64,000 nucleotides of DNA from Zhengitettix transpicula (GCA_037074705.1 CM073590.1:239911101-239975100), one strand, 5' to 3'. Shown: positions 1-11,769, counted from the first letter of the stretch. The notes: generated by a model not told the origin, from the sequence alone. Made by a program: numbers and translations.

Positions 1-600
1 TTGATTAATATTATGCATTTTCCGAAAACTTAATTTTCCGTTCCAATCGTATCTTAGTAGCGTAATTAACTAGCTAACACATCACTTCAATCTCTCACGA
101 TTCACGAAAATAATTAAAATTTTCCTATGACAGTATGCCGTTTAGCTCGGTAAAAAATGATAAAAAAATTATCTTGATATATTTATTTATTGGATGTACG
201 ATGCAATTATTTTCACTGCTACTTTTAGAGACCGATCACATTCTTATTACTTATTGAGGAGAAATCTTTTTAAAATATTAGTATAGGGATAAGAAAATAA
301 TTGATTAATCTTGGTAAGTTGAAATTGTGAATTTGAAAACAAAATATAATAATAAAATTAAATACATAATTAAAAGTATAAGAAATTGTGCATCTCCATA
401 TATAATAACCGAATAAGTCTGAGAAGAATCGTGTCATTCCAAAATTCTTGGCAGCAGACTACTCAAGGTGCCGTGGAAAGGATGTAATAAAGACCGCGAA
501 TAGCAAACAAATTTCGTCTTTAACTCGGTCGAATAATAACATTAGCGAAATATTAATTGTATATTGCTTACTAAGTAGTTTTATTTTTTAAAAAAAAGAT
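1..600. other. AT-rich non-coding flank
   Basis: AT-rich sequence with short A and T runs. I see no ORF, RNA gene, tandem repeat or repeat-family member here. Confidence 0.5.
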
Positions 601-1400
601 TTTAGAGCTGTAGATAGGTGCCGGATCGCGTGTTTGTGTTTTGAGGCCTGTCTTGCAGTCGGATAACCTTGAATGGAAGCGAGCGGTGCGCGAAATGAGC
701 AATCGTGAGTGCTCGGCCGTTTCCGCCGGTCTTCGTGACGCCGATGCCAGCGACCTCAGCGGCGGAGTGCGGAGCTGCACTGTGTGAAGGGCAAACCAAG
801 GTCACGACGGCCGCGGCCGGCCTTCGCCGCGAATAAAGTAAAAGAGAAAGGCATTCCGAACAGCCAAGGATGCTCGCCACAAACGATACTCTACAAAAAG
901 AGGGAAAAGGGAGCCATTAAAGTGACGCTCGCCGTGTCACACGCACGTGTGCAGATCCGCAAAATCACGGCCACGTAATTGGTTCCAATTACTGCAACAT
1001 GACTGTCGTCAGTTCGATATCGCGTCGATCTCATTCGAAATTAGCAGATTTGGCAACAGTGCGCTGCCTTGTGGACGCGATTTATTTTAAAAACTTATTA
1101 ACCGAAACGGACTTCGTACACCATTAATTTCCACGCCGCCAATTTCCTGCACAGTACAGCCAGCGGCTATATTAAATCCTCGTAGAACCAATCTTCGGCG
1201 CTAGCCACTTTAAAGGTTGGAAGAATGCAAATAAAGACCTCTTTTCGCAAACTTTTCCGCCCACGCCAAGTGTGACGTGACGTGAGCCACATGACGTTTG
1301 CGAATACGTAACAAGTGGACTGACCAGCAGCGTTCTCCACGGTTACCAGTGACAGCCTTCGGATTTTACGCTGCCGTAATAATAATATTAGCCTGATTTG
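601..1400. other. CpG-richer gene-free segment
   Basis: The G+C and CpG content rises sharply here, most clearly at 640-980, compared with the AT-rich surroundings. Such islands often mark a 5' exon or promoter in invertebrates. A 64-codon frame (784-978, +) and two overlapping frames on the other strand run through it, but none looks like a known domain. Repeated CGTGACG/GACGTGAG-type half-sites occur near 1270-1290. I cannot decide between an unspliced 5' exon, a promoter and a composition fluctuation. Confidence 0.3.
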
Positions 1401-1611
1401 GAAAAGAAAATTACAGCGGTAAAAAGAGAAAGAATAATTCTATCAGAACTGTGTTCGTCTTCAGGAGAATCGTTCTATTTGAATTACCCTTTCTCCTACA
1501 GTTACATGGAATTTCTTTTCTTACGCCTGTAAATTCCTTTCCTAAATACGACAATATCGTCCCAGTCTTTTAATTAAAATTCCAAATCGAAATCTTAAGC
1601 CTTGAGCCAGT

Positions 1612-1635
1612 CACACACACACACACACACACACA
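1612..1635. repeat. (CA)n microsatellite
   Basis: An uninterrupted CA dinucleotide run of about 11-12 units. Confidence 0.9.
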
Positions 1636-1782
1636 AGCTCGTCTACGCCTCTCAAATAAATTGGCAATTTTTCTACTTGTGTTTGTGTGTTTTATCCATA
1701 AAAGTTACCTAATTTCGCTACCGTGACTACTTCACTTCGTACGTCATCAGCCAGGTCACGCAGGTAAGTAATTTATGTGCTG

Positions 1783-1806
1783 TAGAGAGAGAGAGAGAGA
1801 GAGAGA
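1783..1806. repeat. (GA)n microsatellite
   Basis: A GA dinucleotide run of about 12 units. Confidence 0.9.
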
Positions 1807-3324
1807 CCTTGGGATCTACAGTAACAAGTACAGCTCGGACTTTCACACGTCTGGCAATTAAGTTCGTCGACTCCGAGGACCACGAGACACGTGAATCTCA
1901 GTCCACTTAAATGTCAGACGATTTCCGCTCCTCTGAGTGGCTGGATGAATATATTGTAACATTATTATTATTATTTTTAACAACAGCCACCAAGTTTAAA
2001 ATTGCACATGTCATATCGGAATTGCGTGACATGTGCCACCGCGGGTTTCCTCAATCGAGGATGCATTTTCCACAGCACGTTACATTAAAAACACACACAG
2101 AACCGGCCATTTTTTCCCCCCGTAGTGTGTGTGTGTGTGTCCCATTGAGAGCTTTTTATAACTGCGTGGTGACCTTCAAATTGAATAGCACGTAAAAACC
2201 CCGAGACGGCAAATGCGAGTGGAAGCCACGTGTCCTGAAATAATTTTACTTTTAGTTCAGCGTCAAGACAGAGTTGATGCTATTTCATCAACATGGCCCA
2301 TCCCTCAAATATAATTTATTCATAAGACTAAAGCATACAATTAAAAACAAATTAAATTGAGATGGTAATTTTTTAACTGTTTTGGCCTTATTAATAACTT
2401 AAAATACACAGACGAAAAATCTCTATTAAATTATTATATTAAATAAAAATTAAAATTTGTAAATATATTTTTCCCAAGTCGCAAAGGTCCGACACCATTG
2501 CTCTACCTTGCCATATTTGTAGAAGGTCCAGAACCTACCAGCCCCCTATGTGTAAAGACCTACGTTCTCCGAAAACGTACAAACATGTTTACTGTGTGAA
2601 AGTTCGATCTATCACGCCGCCTTCATCTCCTTGAATTACCCTTCTTCCCTTTCCTTATCTCTCTTTTTCTGACATATTCCTTCAGGCTTTTCAACACCCG
2701 AACAATATGATCCCTGCATTCTCTTCCTTTCAATGTTAACAACTGCAAACAGGCACATACATAATGAAACAAAGTGAATGAATGGTCGTATAACGAGGAA
2801 ATAAATAAGAAAAAGGATGAACAAGAAAGTAGAGAATTCAGATAGAAAAGTGCCATTTTTAATTAATTATTACCTTCATTTATCCTTGCATTTATTTGAC
2901 AATTGGTGACCTCATTATTCTAATCTTCAAGTCGGTACAACTTATTTTTTCTTCTTCTGAATATTACAGATATATCGGAATAGAATACCCGAAAACTGTC
3001 TCCACACCGTTGGCGACATTTTTATAAATCAGATTTCTGTAATCACCCTGCAATTAATTTTGAAATGAAATAAATAAATGCAGCCCAGGACTGAAGGTAG
3101 AGCGAAGAAAAGATGATGTCCAAAAAGAATCTAAGAAACACGAAGATCACGAATTGGACTCAGAAAGTAAACAATAGGAATGAATGGAAGGCTGTGGTTG
3201 AGAAGGCCAAGACAATTAAACAATAATGTTGTAGCGCCTGTAGAAGAAGTCAGAACAAGTTTAATGTTAAACATTTAATTCACTGGTTACATCGACATTG
3301 AAATTCACACAAATAGAAAAAAAA

Positions 3325-3366
3325 ACACTACGTTTCGTCACTAATTTGGGACATCTTCAGGTGAAC
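3325..3366 (-). ncRNA. Hammerhead ribozyme-like motif (intact core)
   Basis: On the minus strand: CTGAAGA, then stem II TGTCCC with GTGAC closing (loop AAATTA), then GAAAC, then GTA as the cleavage triplet (N-U-H). The bases before CTGAAGA (CAC) can pair with the bases after the cleavage site (GTG) as stem I. Stem III is limited to the ACGT palindrome. All canonical core positions are present. Confidence 0.6.
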
Positions 3367-3571
3367 AAAATAATAGTAATTGAAAATAATTATTTTTTGT
3401 GCTAAAAATTTATTGAATGATGTTGAAAATTTGATTGTGTCAAGTGCCAAGATCTTTAATTAGTAGGTTCCAAAAAATATTTTAAATGATATGAATAAAC
3501 AGAAAAACGGGCAATTTTTCAGAAAAAAAGCTGTACTATTCAACTTAAACAAATATATATATATATACAAA

Positions 3572-3614
3572 CTTACGACGTTCCGTCCTCTACTTTGGGA
3601 CTTCATCAGGTGAC
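3572..3614 (-). other. Decayed hammerhead-like motif
   Basis: Minus strand: CTGATGA, a good stem II (AGTCCC ... GGAC), then GGAAC instead of GAAAC (A13 to G), followed by GTC. One core base is lost, so cleavage is unlikely. Confidence 0.5.
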
Positions 3615-4048
3615 ATACGTAAATAAATTTCTTCATGATGTTAAACTTTTGAATGTATACTTAAACAACTATATGATGCATTCAAATTAATTCCAACGTA
3701 ACATCAGGGTATTATTTTTAAAATTTAATGCAGAAAAATTAAGACGTTTCGACGCTACTTTGTGGCTTTTCCGTAAAGCACACTGTATTTAAAGGTTGTT
3801 TAGTGAAAGACCGCAAAGCAGCGTCGAAACGACCAGCTACACGTAAATAATTTAATAAATGCGAGAAATGAAAGGATTTATCATTGATGACGTCACTGGT
3901 GCTACCAAACTCGTCTTCCCGAGTCATAATTTTATTATAGGGCCCCCTAAATTTCTTTGCGAAACAAAGAATTACAATTTTACATGGAATATATCCTGTC
4001 ATTAGATGACGTCACTGGTTTTACTAAACTCGGTTTATGCCATCATGT

Positions 4049-4093
4049 TCACCTGAAGAAGTTCGCAAATTAGGGACGAAACGTAGTGTTTTT
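4049..4093 (+). ncRNA. Hammerhead ribozyme-like motif (intact core)
   Basis: Plus strand: CAC, then CTGAAGA at 4053-4059, stem II GTTC...GGAC, GAAAC, GTA triplet, then GTG pairing with CAC as stem I. It is the mirror partner of the motif at 3325-3366. Confidence 0.6.
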
Positions 4094-4173
4094 ATATTGA
4101 CATTAAATTCAGTGTTAATGTAAGTGTTGGATACAAGTGTTTAATATTAAACCCGTTCTGACTACTTATTTAT

Positions 4174-5934
4174 TTTGTTATTATACGTCAGACAATATTT
4201 AAAATTTAATATTAAGTAGTTGTCTAATTTTCCAGTCGCACTTTACAGATTTCGGAATTTTATGGAGACATAATTTAGGGTGCAACATGATTAAAAATCG
4301 AAAGTTTTGTATGTTATACAGATTTTTTAAATATCACATATTGTATTGTACTGAAAACAAAATGGTAGCCATCGTCGTTGAATCAATAAACCGTGTAATA
4401 GATTTTAGAACCGACGTGTTGTTGCAGCAAACACTTCACAAGCACTTACGTTCGGTAAATAATTATGGCGAGTGGTGAAAGTCGAGTCCATGCCTAAGCT
4501 TTTATTAGTGTTCTAATTATTTTCATTTTCTGAAACAGGCAAGCAACATCCGGCAAATAACGTGTCCGATATATGGATTACTTATCGTGTACTGATAAAG
4601 GTAATCAATGGTGAACGATCTCACAATCAACACAACAGAACGTTAATATATATATATTTTCGTATATAAAGGTTGGCAAGAAGTACTCACGTGTAAGTTC
4701 GCATAGCTGCGCTCTCATGCGAGACGTAAAGTGACCTTGGTCGAACGAATTTTTTTTTTCCTTCATAACGGTTATAGCCACTTTAACTTAGCGGCGACAT
4801 TTTTTCTCTCCCTCTACTATTCTTTATATCGGATCCCGCGTGACGTTACCGACCGTATATCTGTGTTACGATTGCGATTTTATTAGCACGCTCGTAAAGC
4901 ACAAAATACGCACGCTGATTACTTCCCGACACACTTCACGTTTCTGTTTGTGCAACCCGTCGTACAATACCGCGTTCACAAATTAACATTTCTCCACGAT
5001 GAAACTAACTGCGCTCCGGCGGACATATCTCCAAAGTAAATGTTGCAGCCAAAGATTAATTAACTGCGCGCAAAGATACTGCGCGCGGAAGATCATGTAT
5101 AAACCTTTGCATCATAAATCTTTGAAATGACCCAAAATATTGATGATATTAATTTTTCTACGATGCATAAGCTACAATATCATCACAGAAGCTTCTGCTA
5201 GCCTTTTTTTCATAAAAGCACGATCTCTTTATTAAGCTCGCAAGTGAACGCCCACAGACCCTGCAGACTAAACAAGCGTTTACTAACAACAAACTCTCGG
5301 TTGCTTTTTGTTTTTAACCCATGGCGGATATAATTTCGGTACGTGTTCCGTTATTCGAAGCCAAACAAAGAAAAAGGAATGTTGTCGAGGAAACAATGGA
5401 GTTGTAAACTCAACAATGGAGGGGGGGAAATAGCAAAAAAAAAATTTACTTTATGAAGCAAAGCTTCTAATTTATTCACCATGACTATAAAATGTGGACA
5501 ATTTTACAACAAGAATTCCTCAAACTGGCGTGAATATTATAATTAACTCAAACAAGACGAGAATTACGCGAAGAAAATCTTTATTCTTGACTACAATTTC
5601 TTCTCCTCGGTAATTTCTAGAAATCAATTCCGTAACAATCACTACACGCCGTAGACGACGAGCCAGAGTTCAACAACAGGCTTGTTCAAACTGTCATGAA
5701 GCTATCAACCGGTGCAAAGTGATTTATGACAGTAAAAAATGCAAAATGTGCTAATTTTACAGTAAACAACAACAACACGGAAATATTCAGAAATCGAAAG
5801 GCATGATTTATGACCAAGAGAAAAAAAAAACAAGCGATTATATCGGGAAAATACTAATTGGAACCGATTTTAGGTGAAAGAAAACTGGCAAAAGTAGAAG
5901 AAAGACTACGTAAGTATCTATAAAACTAGATTCC
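4174..5934. other. Unassigned non-coding sequence
   Basis: No gene, RNA or repeat family recognised. A 63-codon frame at 4287-4478 has no recognisable domain. Short A and T homopolymers are common. Confidence 0.4.
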
Positions 5935-6398
5935 TTTTTTTTGGGTATAGAGTAGGCTACATGAGGGTAATCCACATAGTGGCAACTCCCCTCTTATAGC
6001 ATAGGAAAGGGATTTGAAAGTGGGGATGCGGAAGGGTAGAGGAAGGTAGCCAAGGGTTAACTAGGACCCCCGGGCTATGGTTTAAGGATCCTACCCGGCA
6101 ATTCTCCTAAAAGTGATGCAGGGAAAATCCTAGAAAAACCTGCATCATGTAGGTCGGGCATTTGACACTTGTCCGACGCCCTTCCGGTGGCGGGAGAGGG
6201 GTTTTCTGTGGGGCCGCAGCTTTCCCCTCGCCGTGCCTTGACCGGTTTAGGAGGCAGCTGGCCGACTATTCCAATAGGAATAGCGGACAACTCTTACCAT
6301 ATGCCCCAAGGTCTGCGACCACGGAACATACACCTCTCAAAACAGGCCGAGGTGCCTCGGCATGTGGGAACCTTAGTTCAAAAAACCAGAGAGATGTA
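5935..6398 (-). mobile_element. R-family A-tailed retroposon, copy 1
   Basis: This is one of 12 main copies of an interspersed repeat. In sense orientation all copies share a 3' end reading GTAGCCTGTTNCCCTAAAAA with an A tail, while the 5' end starts at different points. A shared 3' end with variable 5' truncation is typical of target-primed reverse transcription (LINE or SINE). Here the poly-T (complement of the tail) is at 5936-5941 and the 5' end lies near the block reading ACCTCGGC in sense. The short frames across it (6075-6290, 6162-6425) recur in other copies at similar offsets but are broken, so I do not call a protein. Confidence 0.75.
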
Positions 6399-7089
6399 AA
6401 ACTAAACAGATATAAAGTGAACTGACGCCGAGAAGTATAAATTTTAAACAGTAAGTTCATCCTGAAGTACGTTAGACTGAGAAACCGATCGAAAGTAAAT
6501 TTATTGTTTCATGTACGCATCGTAGTTTTTTTTTAAAGAACTAAAATAATATGAATTGGTGAAGTGATTAGATAAATTACATTGATTTGCGGGTTCAAAG
6601 AGCGAATACTTCCCCCGTTGCTGTTGCTCCAGAAAGAGTCATTAAGTCGCGACGTTTCGACGACCAACAGCTCTGACATCTTATTAGGTGGAGGGAAAAT
6701 TTCTTTCAGTAAACAGTAAAGTCGGAAACAGGTTCCAAACTAATTAATTTTATTCGTGAAAAATAGTGTCAATTTTTTGGGGGGTAAATTCTATACTTTT
6801 ATCTGGATGGGTCAGTTGTTAAAAAACAATTCGAATTCCTACTGTCTGAAATAAGCTTCATTTCGTTAAGGAGTGATTGAACTCGTATGTTGCTTAATCC
6901 TTTGTTTCACTGAAGACGAACAGAGTTTTTACTGATCCAAACGTAAGCTGTCCTCAGCTTCCCATCGCTTCTTCAATCCCTCTGCTTAGATCTTTTCTAA
7001 AATAGACGATTTAATAATTTTATTCTGCTCCCGTATTGTAAGTTGCCACCAGAATGCTTTTATTAAGAAGCTAATGGAGTCCGGTGTTA
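6399..7089. other. Unassigned sequence with a decayed hammerhead remnant
   Basis: No gene seen. At about 6649-6690 (minus strand) a GTCGAAACGTCG block with a stem II-like arm is preceded by CTAATAA rather than CTGATGA, so the core is broken at two positions. Confidence 0.4.
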
Positions 7090-7745
7090 CGGTAAGGTGG
7101 AGGTTGTTGTTGCGAACCACGAGACGCAGATCCTTGGACACCTCGTAGCATCCAGCCAGCTGCGGCCGAAAGGATTCTGAACGAGATAAGAAAAAAAAAG
7201 GTTAGTTATCGAGGAGGCTCGGCAGAGACCTCGAGGCCAGGAAGCTGCTTGTGACGCGGTGGTCTATTTCAGCTGCTGAGCTCACCGCTCTGGTGCTCTG
7301 GAAGCTCGTGGGAACTTCAGTGCTGCCTGACCCATCTACCAGCCACACTCGCGCCCAAGGTCCCGCCCGCCACGAGGACAGCCTCTGTCTGTCTGGTCCC
7401 CGAGATTTGGAGGCCTTGGTCGGAACTAGGAAAGTGAACTGTAGTAGTTAGTCTGCTACTGTGAGTCATTTGCCGCTTCGTGACCTTGGTCTGCCAGAAG
7501 CTGTCCCACCAATCAGTGCTGATGTGTGTGCGTTGCTGATTTGGGCATCGAGGTTCCTTGACATCTCCATAACCATATCCAGGACAAGGAATCTGCAGAA
7601 CTCGAGGGATACCTTCATTGAACGCCCACCCACCGTGCATAAAGAGGAGAGGCTGCTCAGACATTCTACGTGTACGGAGGATGTACCAAAGGCTGTTGCA
7701 AAGTATTTTAAGTCATACCTAACCAAAAATAAGAGAGCTAGTATA
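7090..7745. other. GC-richer unassigned segment
   Basis: Base composition rises above the background. Frames of 66-115 codons occur on both strands (7251-7451 +, 7317-7664 -, 7461-7787 +) without recognisable domains. It runs into the mariner-like fragment at 7748, so it may be part of an old transposon. Confidence 0.3.
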
Positions 7746-7747
7746 AT

Positions 7748-7856
7748 GAATCCTGTGATACGAGATGCTGCTGTGATTCGCGAGTAAAGTCAGTCAGACG
7801 GAAAAGGGCACGCCAATATTCGGGATACTCCTCGCATCGTCACCAACTCCTGTCTA
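7748..7856 (+). mobile_element. Fragment shared with 9856-10032, possible mariner-like transposase remnant
   Basis: About 100 bp match, in inverted orientation, a segment at 9856-10032; the best-conserved block is CCAATATTCGGGATACTCCT. In the better copy one frame reads a serine-threonine-valine start, a gap, then RSNIRDTPR. That resembles the second helix-turn-helix of mariner-type transposases (pattern S-T-V ... G-R-x-x-I-x-D-x-P-R). The match is short and frames are broken, so family assignment is tentative. Confidence 0.3.
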
Positions 7857-8474
7857 TGTGCAGAGAGAGTTACCGACATGGGATTATTTGGGGAAAATTT
7901 GTCCAACAGTATTACGGACTGTGACCAGTTCATCAAGGACCTTCAACGGACCAAGACAACTTACGCATATGGGTAGATCTGTAGACAAAATTTGGCGACT
8001 TTCGATCGCTTATAGACATATATTCTGCCCAGCGACGAACAGATTTTATCATCCACCCTCAACAACTGATTGGTGGAAAATTGCTGTGCTTTTCTTTAAA
8101 ATGACACCTACACAATTTCTCTACTTTGCTTCAATAACGTTACTTCATTTCTCCATACACCGTGTATTTATTTTCCAGGAAACATTTTGAGTTTACTTCA
8201 TTTTAATTTATTTTAACGAAAAAGATTAAAAATAAACACCCAGAAAAGAAACCTCGTGTGGTGGCGATGAGGAGGAAACATACGTGCAGCGATACCAGGA
8301 CTTTAAACCCAGCGTTTTCTTGAATGAAACCAGGATACACTACAAATGATGATTAAAGGAACCTGTTTCCAGCTCTAAGGAATCCTCGTTGCTGAGTTCT
8401 CCTATTTATCGCGGCGCAACCCCGCCTTAGATAGGGGAACGAGGAAAAAATGGAAGTATTAGATAATTACGAGG
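7857..8474. other. Unassigned non-coding sequence
   Basis: A 110-codon frame (7858-8190, +) has no recognisable motif and unbiased codon use. No repeat-family member seen. Confidence 0.35.
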
Positions 8475-8508
8475 CCAAATAACAGACAAAAATAAATGCT
8501 AAATAAAA

Positions 8509-8553
8509 CCCACACAAACGTTTCTGCAATCGGTTGTTGCTTTCGTCAGGTGA
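8509..8553 (-). ncRNA. Hammerhead ribozyme-like motif, family A (intact core)
   Basis: Minus strand: CAC-CTGACGA (N7 is C, allowed), stem II GCAA...TTGC, GAAAC, then GTT and TGTGTGG. The conserved catalytic bases are present. There is one extra T after GTT compared with other copies, which could shift stem I. Confidence 0.5.
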
Positions 8554-8611
8554 TACAAAAAAAAGCAAGAGCCGTAAGAACTGCACTGACTAAGTGAAAA
8601 GCGTGTTCGAA

Positions 8612-8658
8612 TAACCCGACGTAAGCAACAAGTATCGCAGAAACGTTGTTTGGTATTT
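8612..8658 (+). other. Decayed hammerhead-like motif, family A
   Basis: Plus strand partner: CCGACGT replaces CTGACGA, followed by AAGCAACAAG...TCGCAGAAACGTTGTT. Two core bases are lost. Confidence 0.45.
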
Positions 8659-8702
8659 ATTTTATCACTTATTTATTTATATTTTTTGGCTATTTATTTG
8701 TC

Positions 8703-8847
8703 TGACTAGTATTCATTTATCAATGTCGTATTATATATTTCAATTTTATTCGTGAAAGTGTTATTCGTGTGGAGTCGGTCCGGACTGTAGTGATCCACTC
8801 CTTGGTGTCGTTCAATTACTGCGACACAACGGCAACGAGAAGTGATA
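8703..8847. other. Unassigned sequence
   Basis: AT-rich, nothing recognised. Confidence 0.4.
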
Positions 8848-9083
8848 TGGCACTTGGTGAGGGACAGTCAAGTGTCTCGCAAGATCCAGCAGATACTTTG
8901 ATGACGGCCACTCTGCCAGACTGTCGTCTTAGATGACACATTCTGGATGTAGGAATGACACGTGGTCGGTGTGGTGATTCTCCTTCAGTCTTATCTTGAC
9001 TACGGTAGATGCAATCATCCATGTCAGTGCCGGGATTCGAAACCCGGGACCACTGTGATGTGGCGCTGATCGCTAGACCACAT
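8848..9083 (-). mobile_element. tRNA-derived SINE
   Basis: In minus-strand orientation the head reads TGTGGTCTAGCGATCAGCG, resembling a pol III A box, then GGGTTTCGAATCCCGG, a B box (GGTTCGANNCC) with one inserted T. The body then shares GTCATTCCTACATCCAGAATG-type sequence with the SINE at 51712-51925 (CCAGAATGTGTCAT in both). Two copies with the same head and body make a mobile SINE more likely than a lone tRNA pseudogene. Confidence 0.65.
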
Positions 9084-9855
9084 CTGGGCGACCATCCACT
9101 GTTCAGACACGTCTTCATTCAGTCCCGACAACATTATAGGCAGGGTTTTTTTTTAGTTGAAACCCCAGCTGGAACTTCTCTCAGTGAGATTGGTGGATTG
9201 GTGCTTTATTTATCTTCAGACAAACGATACAATAGCTCTTAAATGTCAAAGTGTGCATTTGAGAAAAATCGCGAGAAGCATGGACAGGAGATTGATGACA
9301 GTCACATGGGACCTTGAGAAGACAAGAGGACGGCGATTTGATGGATAGTTGGAGGAGGGAAACAAGGAGATTGCCTCTGGGGAACAGATTACGTGAGGCA
9401 GAATACTGTGGAACCGCCGAAACTGTTGCAGTAGGAGGAAGTTTCAAGGTGGATAAGATACAACTGTGATGATGGATCACTGTGCTGAAGGATCCTTCAG
9501 ATGGCCAAGAGGTGTCAGTGAAGATCAAGAAACGTGCAGATGCTCATTTGAAGGCCTCAGGAAGACTCATCTTAAAAGGATTGGATGAAAGGTTGACCAT
9601 CGATTAGTATAATTTCACTTTAGATCACTTCAATGATAGGTTATTATTATTACGTAACATGTTTCGATCACCCAACTTCTACGAAGGTCACTCCAAAAGC
9701 ACTGCACAACATTTCTTTGAAACTTACATTTTCTTCCTACAGCTTTCCTATTTTTTTACAGTATGTAGATTCATCCCTTACGAAGAAAATTTCATTTCTC
9801 CCACATAATCGCCATTCCATCACAGCTATGTCGTTAACTCTCTGCACGTTGTCAG
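9084..9855. other. Unassigned sequence
   Basis: Frames at 9009-9242, 9157-9348, 9181-9528 and 9633-9968 overlap one another on both strands and show no recognisable domain. No repeat-family member is identified. Confidence 0.35.
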
Positions 9856-10032
9856 AAGTTAGTGACGATGCGAGGAGTATCCCGAATATTGGAGCGCCCC
9901 TCTTTTACCACGTAATTTGCTTTTCCGCCTGGACTAACTGTACTGTGATCGACAGAAGCATCTCGTAGCACAGGATTTCTATGACGGCACGTTGATTTTT
10001 GGCGAGTACAGCGGCCATCTTGAAGACATGCT
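9856..10032 (-). mobile_element. Possible mariner-like transposase N-terminal remnant
   Basis: Reading on the minus strand, one frame gives KNQRAVIEILC and, after a frameshift, STVS...RSNIRDTPRIV. This resembles the paired helix-turn-helix of mariner-group transposases, but the GRP motif and the catalytic D,D(34)D domain are absent. It lies inside a 231-codon frame (9852-10547) that also crosses a hammerhead remnant, so that frame is a chance composite. Confidence 0.3.
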
Positions 10033-10129
10033 ACGACAGCGCCACTCACGAGAACGGGACTGAGATAAATTTGTACACGCACCGGAAAGGATGTATCTAT
10101 GAACCCCCCATAAATTGCAAAGATGTTGA

Positions 10130-10290
10130 ATGAAAAATAAATAAAAAAGAAAATATTATACGTCTGTTTTGAAATACAATAATAAGATAAAATAGCCAAA
10201 CGACATGAAGTGGCGTTATAAATGCCACACAACGTTTCTAGATACTTTGATCCTTGCTTCAGGTTCTTAGAAAACGCAAGAGCCATGAGT
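10130..10290 (-). mobile_element. Decayed family A hammerhead element
   Basis: Family A landmarks appear in order: TACGTCTGTTTTGAAAT, ATAGCCAAA, then GCCACACAACGTTTCT. The hammerhead core at 10222-10267 (minus) reads CTGAAGC instead of CTGAAGA, so A9 is lost, and stem II is poor. Confidence 0.45.
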
Positions 10291-10625
10291 GAGACAACCG
10301 CACAACGCAGTTGGCAACCTGAAATTAAATTAAAATAAAAACAGTGTGCGCTCGTCATCAGTCTCCAATATAGTTCTTCAAATTTAAATTGTACTTCCGT
10401 GACGTCACGTAGTAACTTCTCAAGAAATGTGTTACAGATCCAGTTAGATTTTCTCTCTTCAATGGAAACTGTTCGCAGTATACGGATCGGTTTATATGTA
10501 AAAGTTACAATTTGCTGCTCAGCCTGTCCAATGTAACATCTTTCCATCCTTTCCTACCATCACATTTCTAAAGTTTTCGTTCCCGTTAAAGACGGGCACA
10601 TCTGAAAAATTATTAGACAGGATTG
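10291..10625. other. Unassigned sequence
   Basis: No gene or repeat recognised; a CRE octamer TGACGTCA is at 10400-10407. Confidence 0.4.
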
Positions 10626-10859
10626 CCAGCTTAAAATAACAGAAAAAAAAGTGATAAATAAATACCAAACAACGTTTCTGCGATGCTTTCGTCAGGTTAT
10701 CGAAAACGCTTTTGACGTAGTCAGTGCAGCTGTGTCTCCTTTTTACGGCTCCTGCTTTTTTTTAATCACCTTACGAAAGCAACAAGGGATTGTAGAAACG
10801 TTATGTGGCATTTATTTAGCACTTATTGTCGCCTCTTTATTTGGCTTAAAAGCTGGCCA
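10626..10859. mobile_element. Family A TIR element, 234 bp
   Basis: The element is bounded by CCAGCTTAAAATAAC on the left and the inverted GGCTTAAAAGCTGG on the right. The inverted repeats extend about 50 bp and include the ribozyme arms. The minus-strand core at 10663-10698 keeps CTGACGA and GAAAC-GTT but stem II is shortened to about 2 bp. The plus-strand core at 10768-10815 reads CTTACGA (G5 lost). No ORF. Confidence 0.55.
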
Positions 10860-11449
10860 TGGTATTAACTATTAACGCCTCACCCCATGGGTAATAATCG
10901 TTCTGCACTTTCAGTGAGTCACATCACTTGAATGGTTATCACTTGAACAGGGGATTGAACACGTCTGATCCCACGCAACTGTTCCCCCGAGCTTCACTCT
11001 CTCTGGAATTTCACAACGCAATGATGATGCACTCAGGAAAATATTCACGGCGCGAATTTAGAGGCGACGTGTCGGCCTTCGAATCTTCCCAACTGTTAAT
11101 CCATCGTTAAATTATTCAAAGTGCGTACGTTCGAGGAGCTTTCTACGAGGTCGCGAATCGCCCAAACGTTTCTCAACTTTCTAACGGGTAGAAGGAGAAG
11201 GAGAAGAAGAAGAAGAAAAAAAAAATTGTCGACGTTTCGCAGACAATATCGGTCGACTTCGGGTAACTGATTTATTTGACAGGTTTTATCGGTCATTACA
11301 AGCAGCGTCGCTTGTCTGTCTGTGTGAGAGAGAATGCAAGTCACGGGAACAGGTAAGACGTAAACGAAATATATGTCTCTGGTCAGGTGCGTTCATATTT
11401 ACAAAAATAGAATTGCAGTATCACACGTATAGTCGTTAATATAAATGCC
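10860..11449. other. Unassigned sequence with a hammerhead remnant
   Basis: No gene. At 11225-11264 (minus) a CGAAACGTCGAC block follows CCGAAGT, a broken core. A GAAGAA-rich stretch lies at 11190-11225. Confidence 0.4.
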
Positions 11450-11708
11450 GGCACTATATATGTAAATTTCACACCTTCTATATAATAAAAAAAAGGATGT
11501 ATATTTGTATGTATGTATTTACGTTAAACTCTATACAGGTTTAAACACGTGGACAGATTTCAACAAAAATTGGTATTCACATTATTCAAAAAACGAATAA
11601 ACGGTACTGGGGGGGGGGAACTCCTAGCAAAAGTGTGAAAATAATTATAATTGAAAAACGAGCTCATTAAATTTTTAATCGCTGCGCGACAAGAGACCGT
11701 GACGTCAC

Positions 11709-11769
<61 letters not shown>

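Larger units (their letters stand above)
1401..3246. other. Unassigned intergenic or intronic sequence
   Basis: No gene is supported. It contains a CA run near 1612-1634, a GA run at 1783-1806 and a GT run near 2126-2140. The 94-codon frame at 1911-2195 is low-complexity and unrecognised. Confidence 0.45.
3247..4173. mobile_element. TIR element with an outward-facing hammerhead motif at each end
   Basis: The left end (3247-3340) and right end (4075-4173) are imperfect inverted repeats; both carry the block AGTCAGAACAAGTTTAATGT (left form) or its complement. Each end holds a hammerhead-like core facing outward: minus strand on the left, plus strand on the right. Two more decayed, related cores lie inside (about 3572-3614 and 3741-3775). 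No transposase or reverse transcriptase frame is present. It could be a Penelope-like element remnant with inverted pLTRs, or a non-autonomous TIR element that took up the ribozyme. Confidence 0.55.
8475..8702. mobile_element. Family A hammerhead element with inverted ends
   Basis: The left arm (AACAGACAAAAATAAATGC ... CACACAAACG) and right arm (TTGTTTGGTATTTATT ... ATTTGTCTGAC) are inverted relatives. Each arm contains a hammerhead-like core. The family end reads ATAGCCAAATACAGACAAA in other copies. No protein is encoded. Confidence 0.5.

Noticed and set aside
784..978. 64-codon basic ORF in the CpG-rich patch
   Set aside because: No domain or second evidence; composition alone explains the arginine/proline content.
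9852..10547. Longest ORF in the window (231 codons, minus strand)
   Set aside because: It runs through a mariner-like remnant and a family A hammerhead remnant and has no continuous domain; a chance composite.
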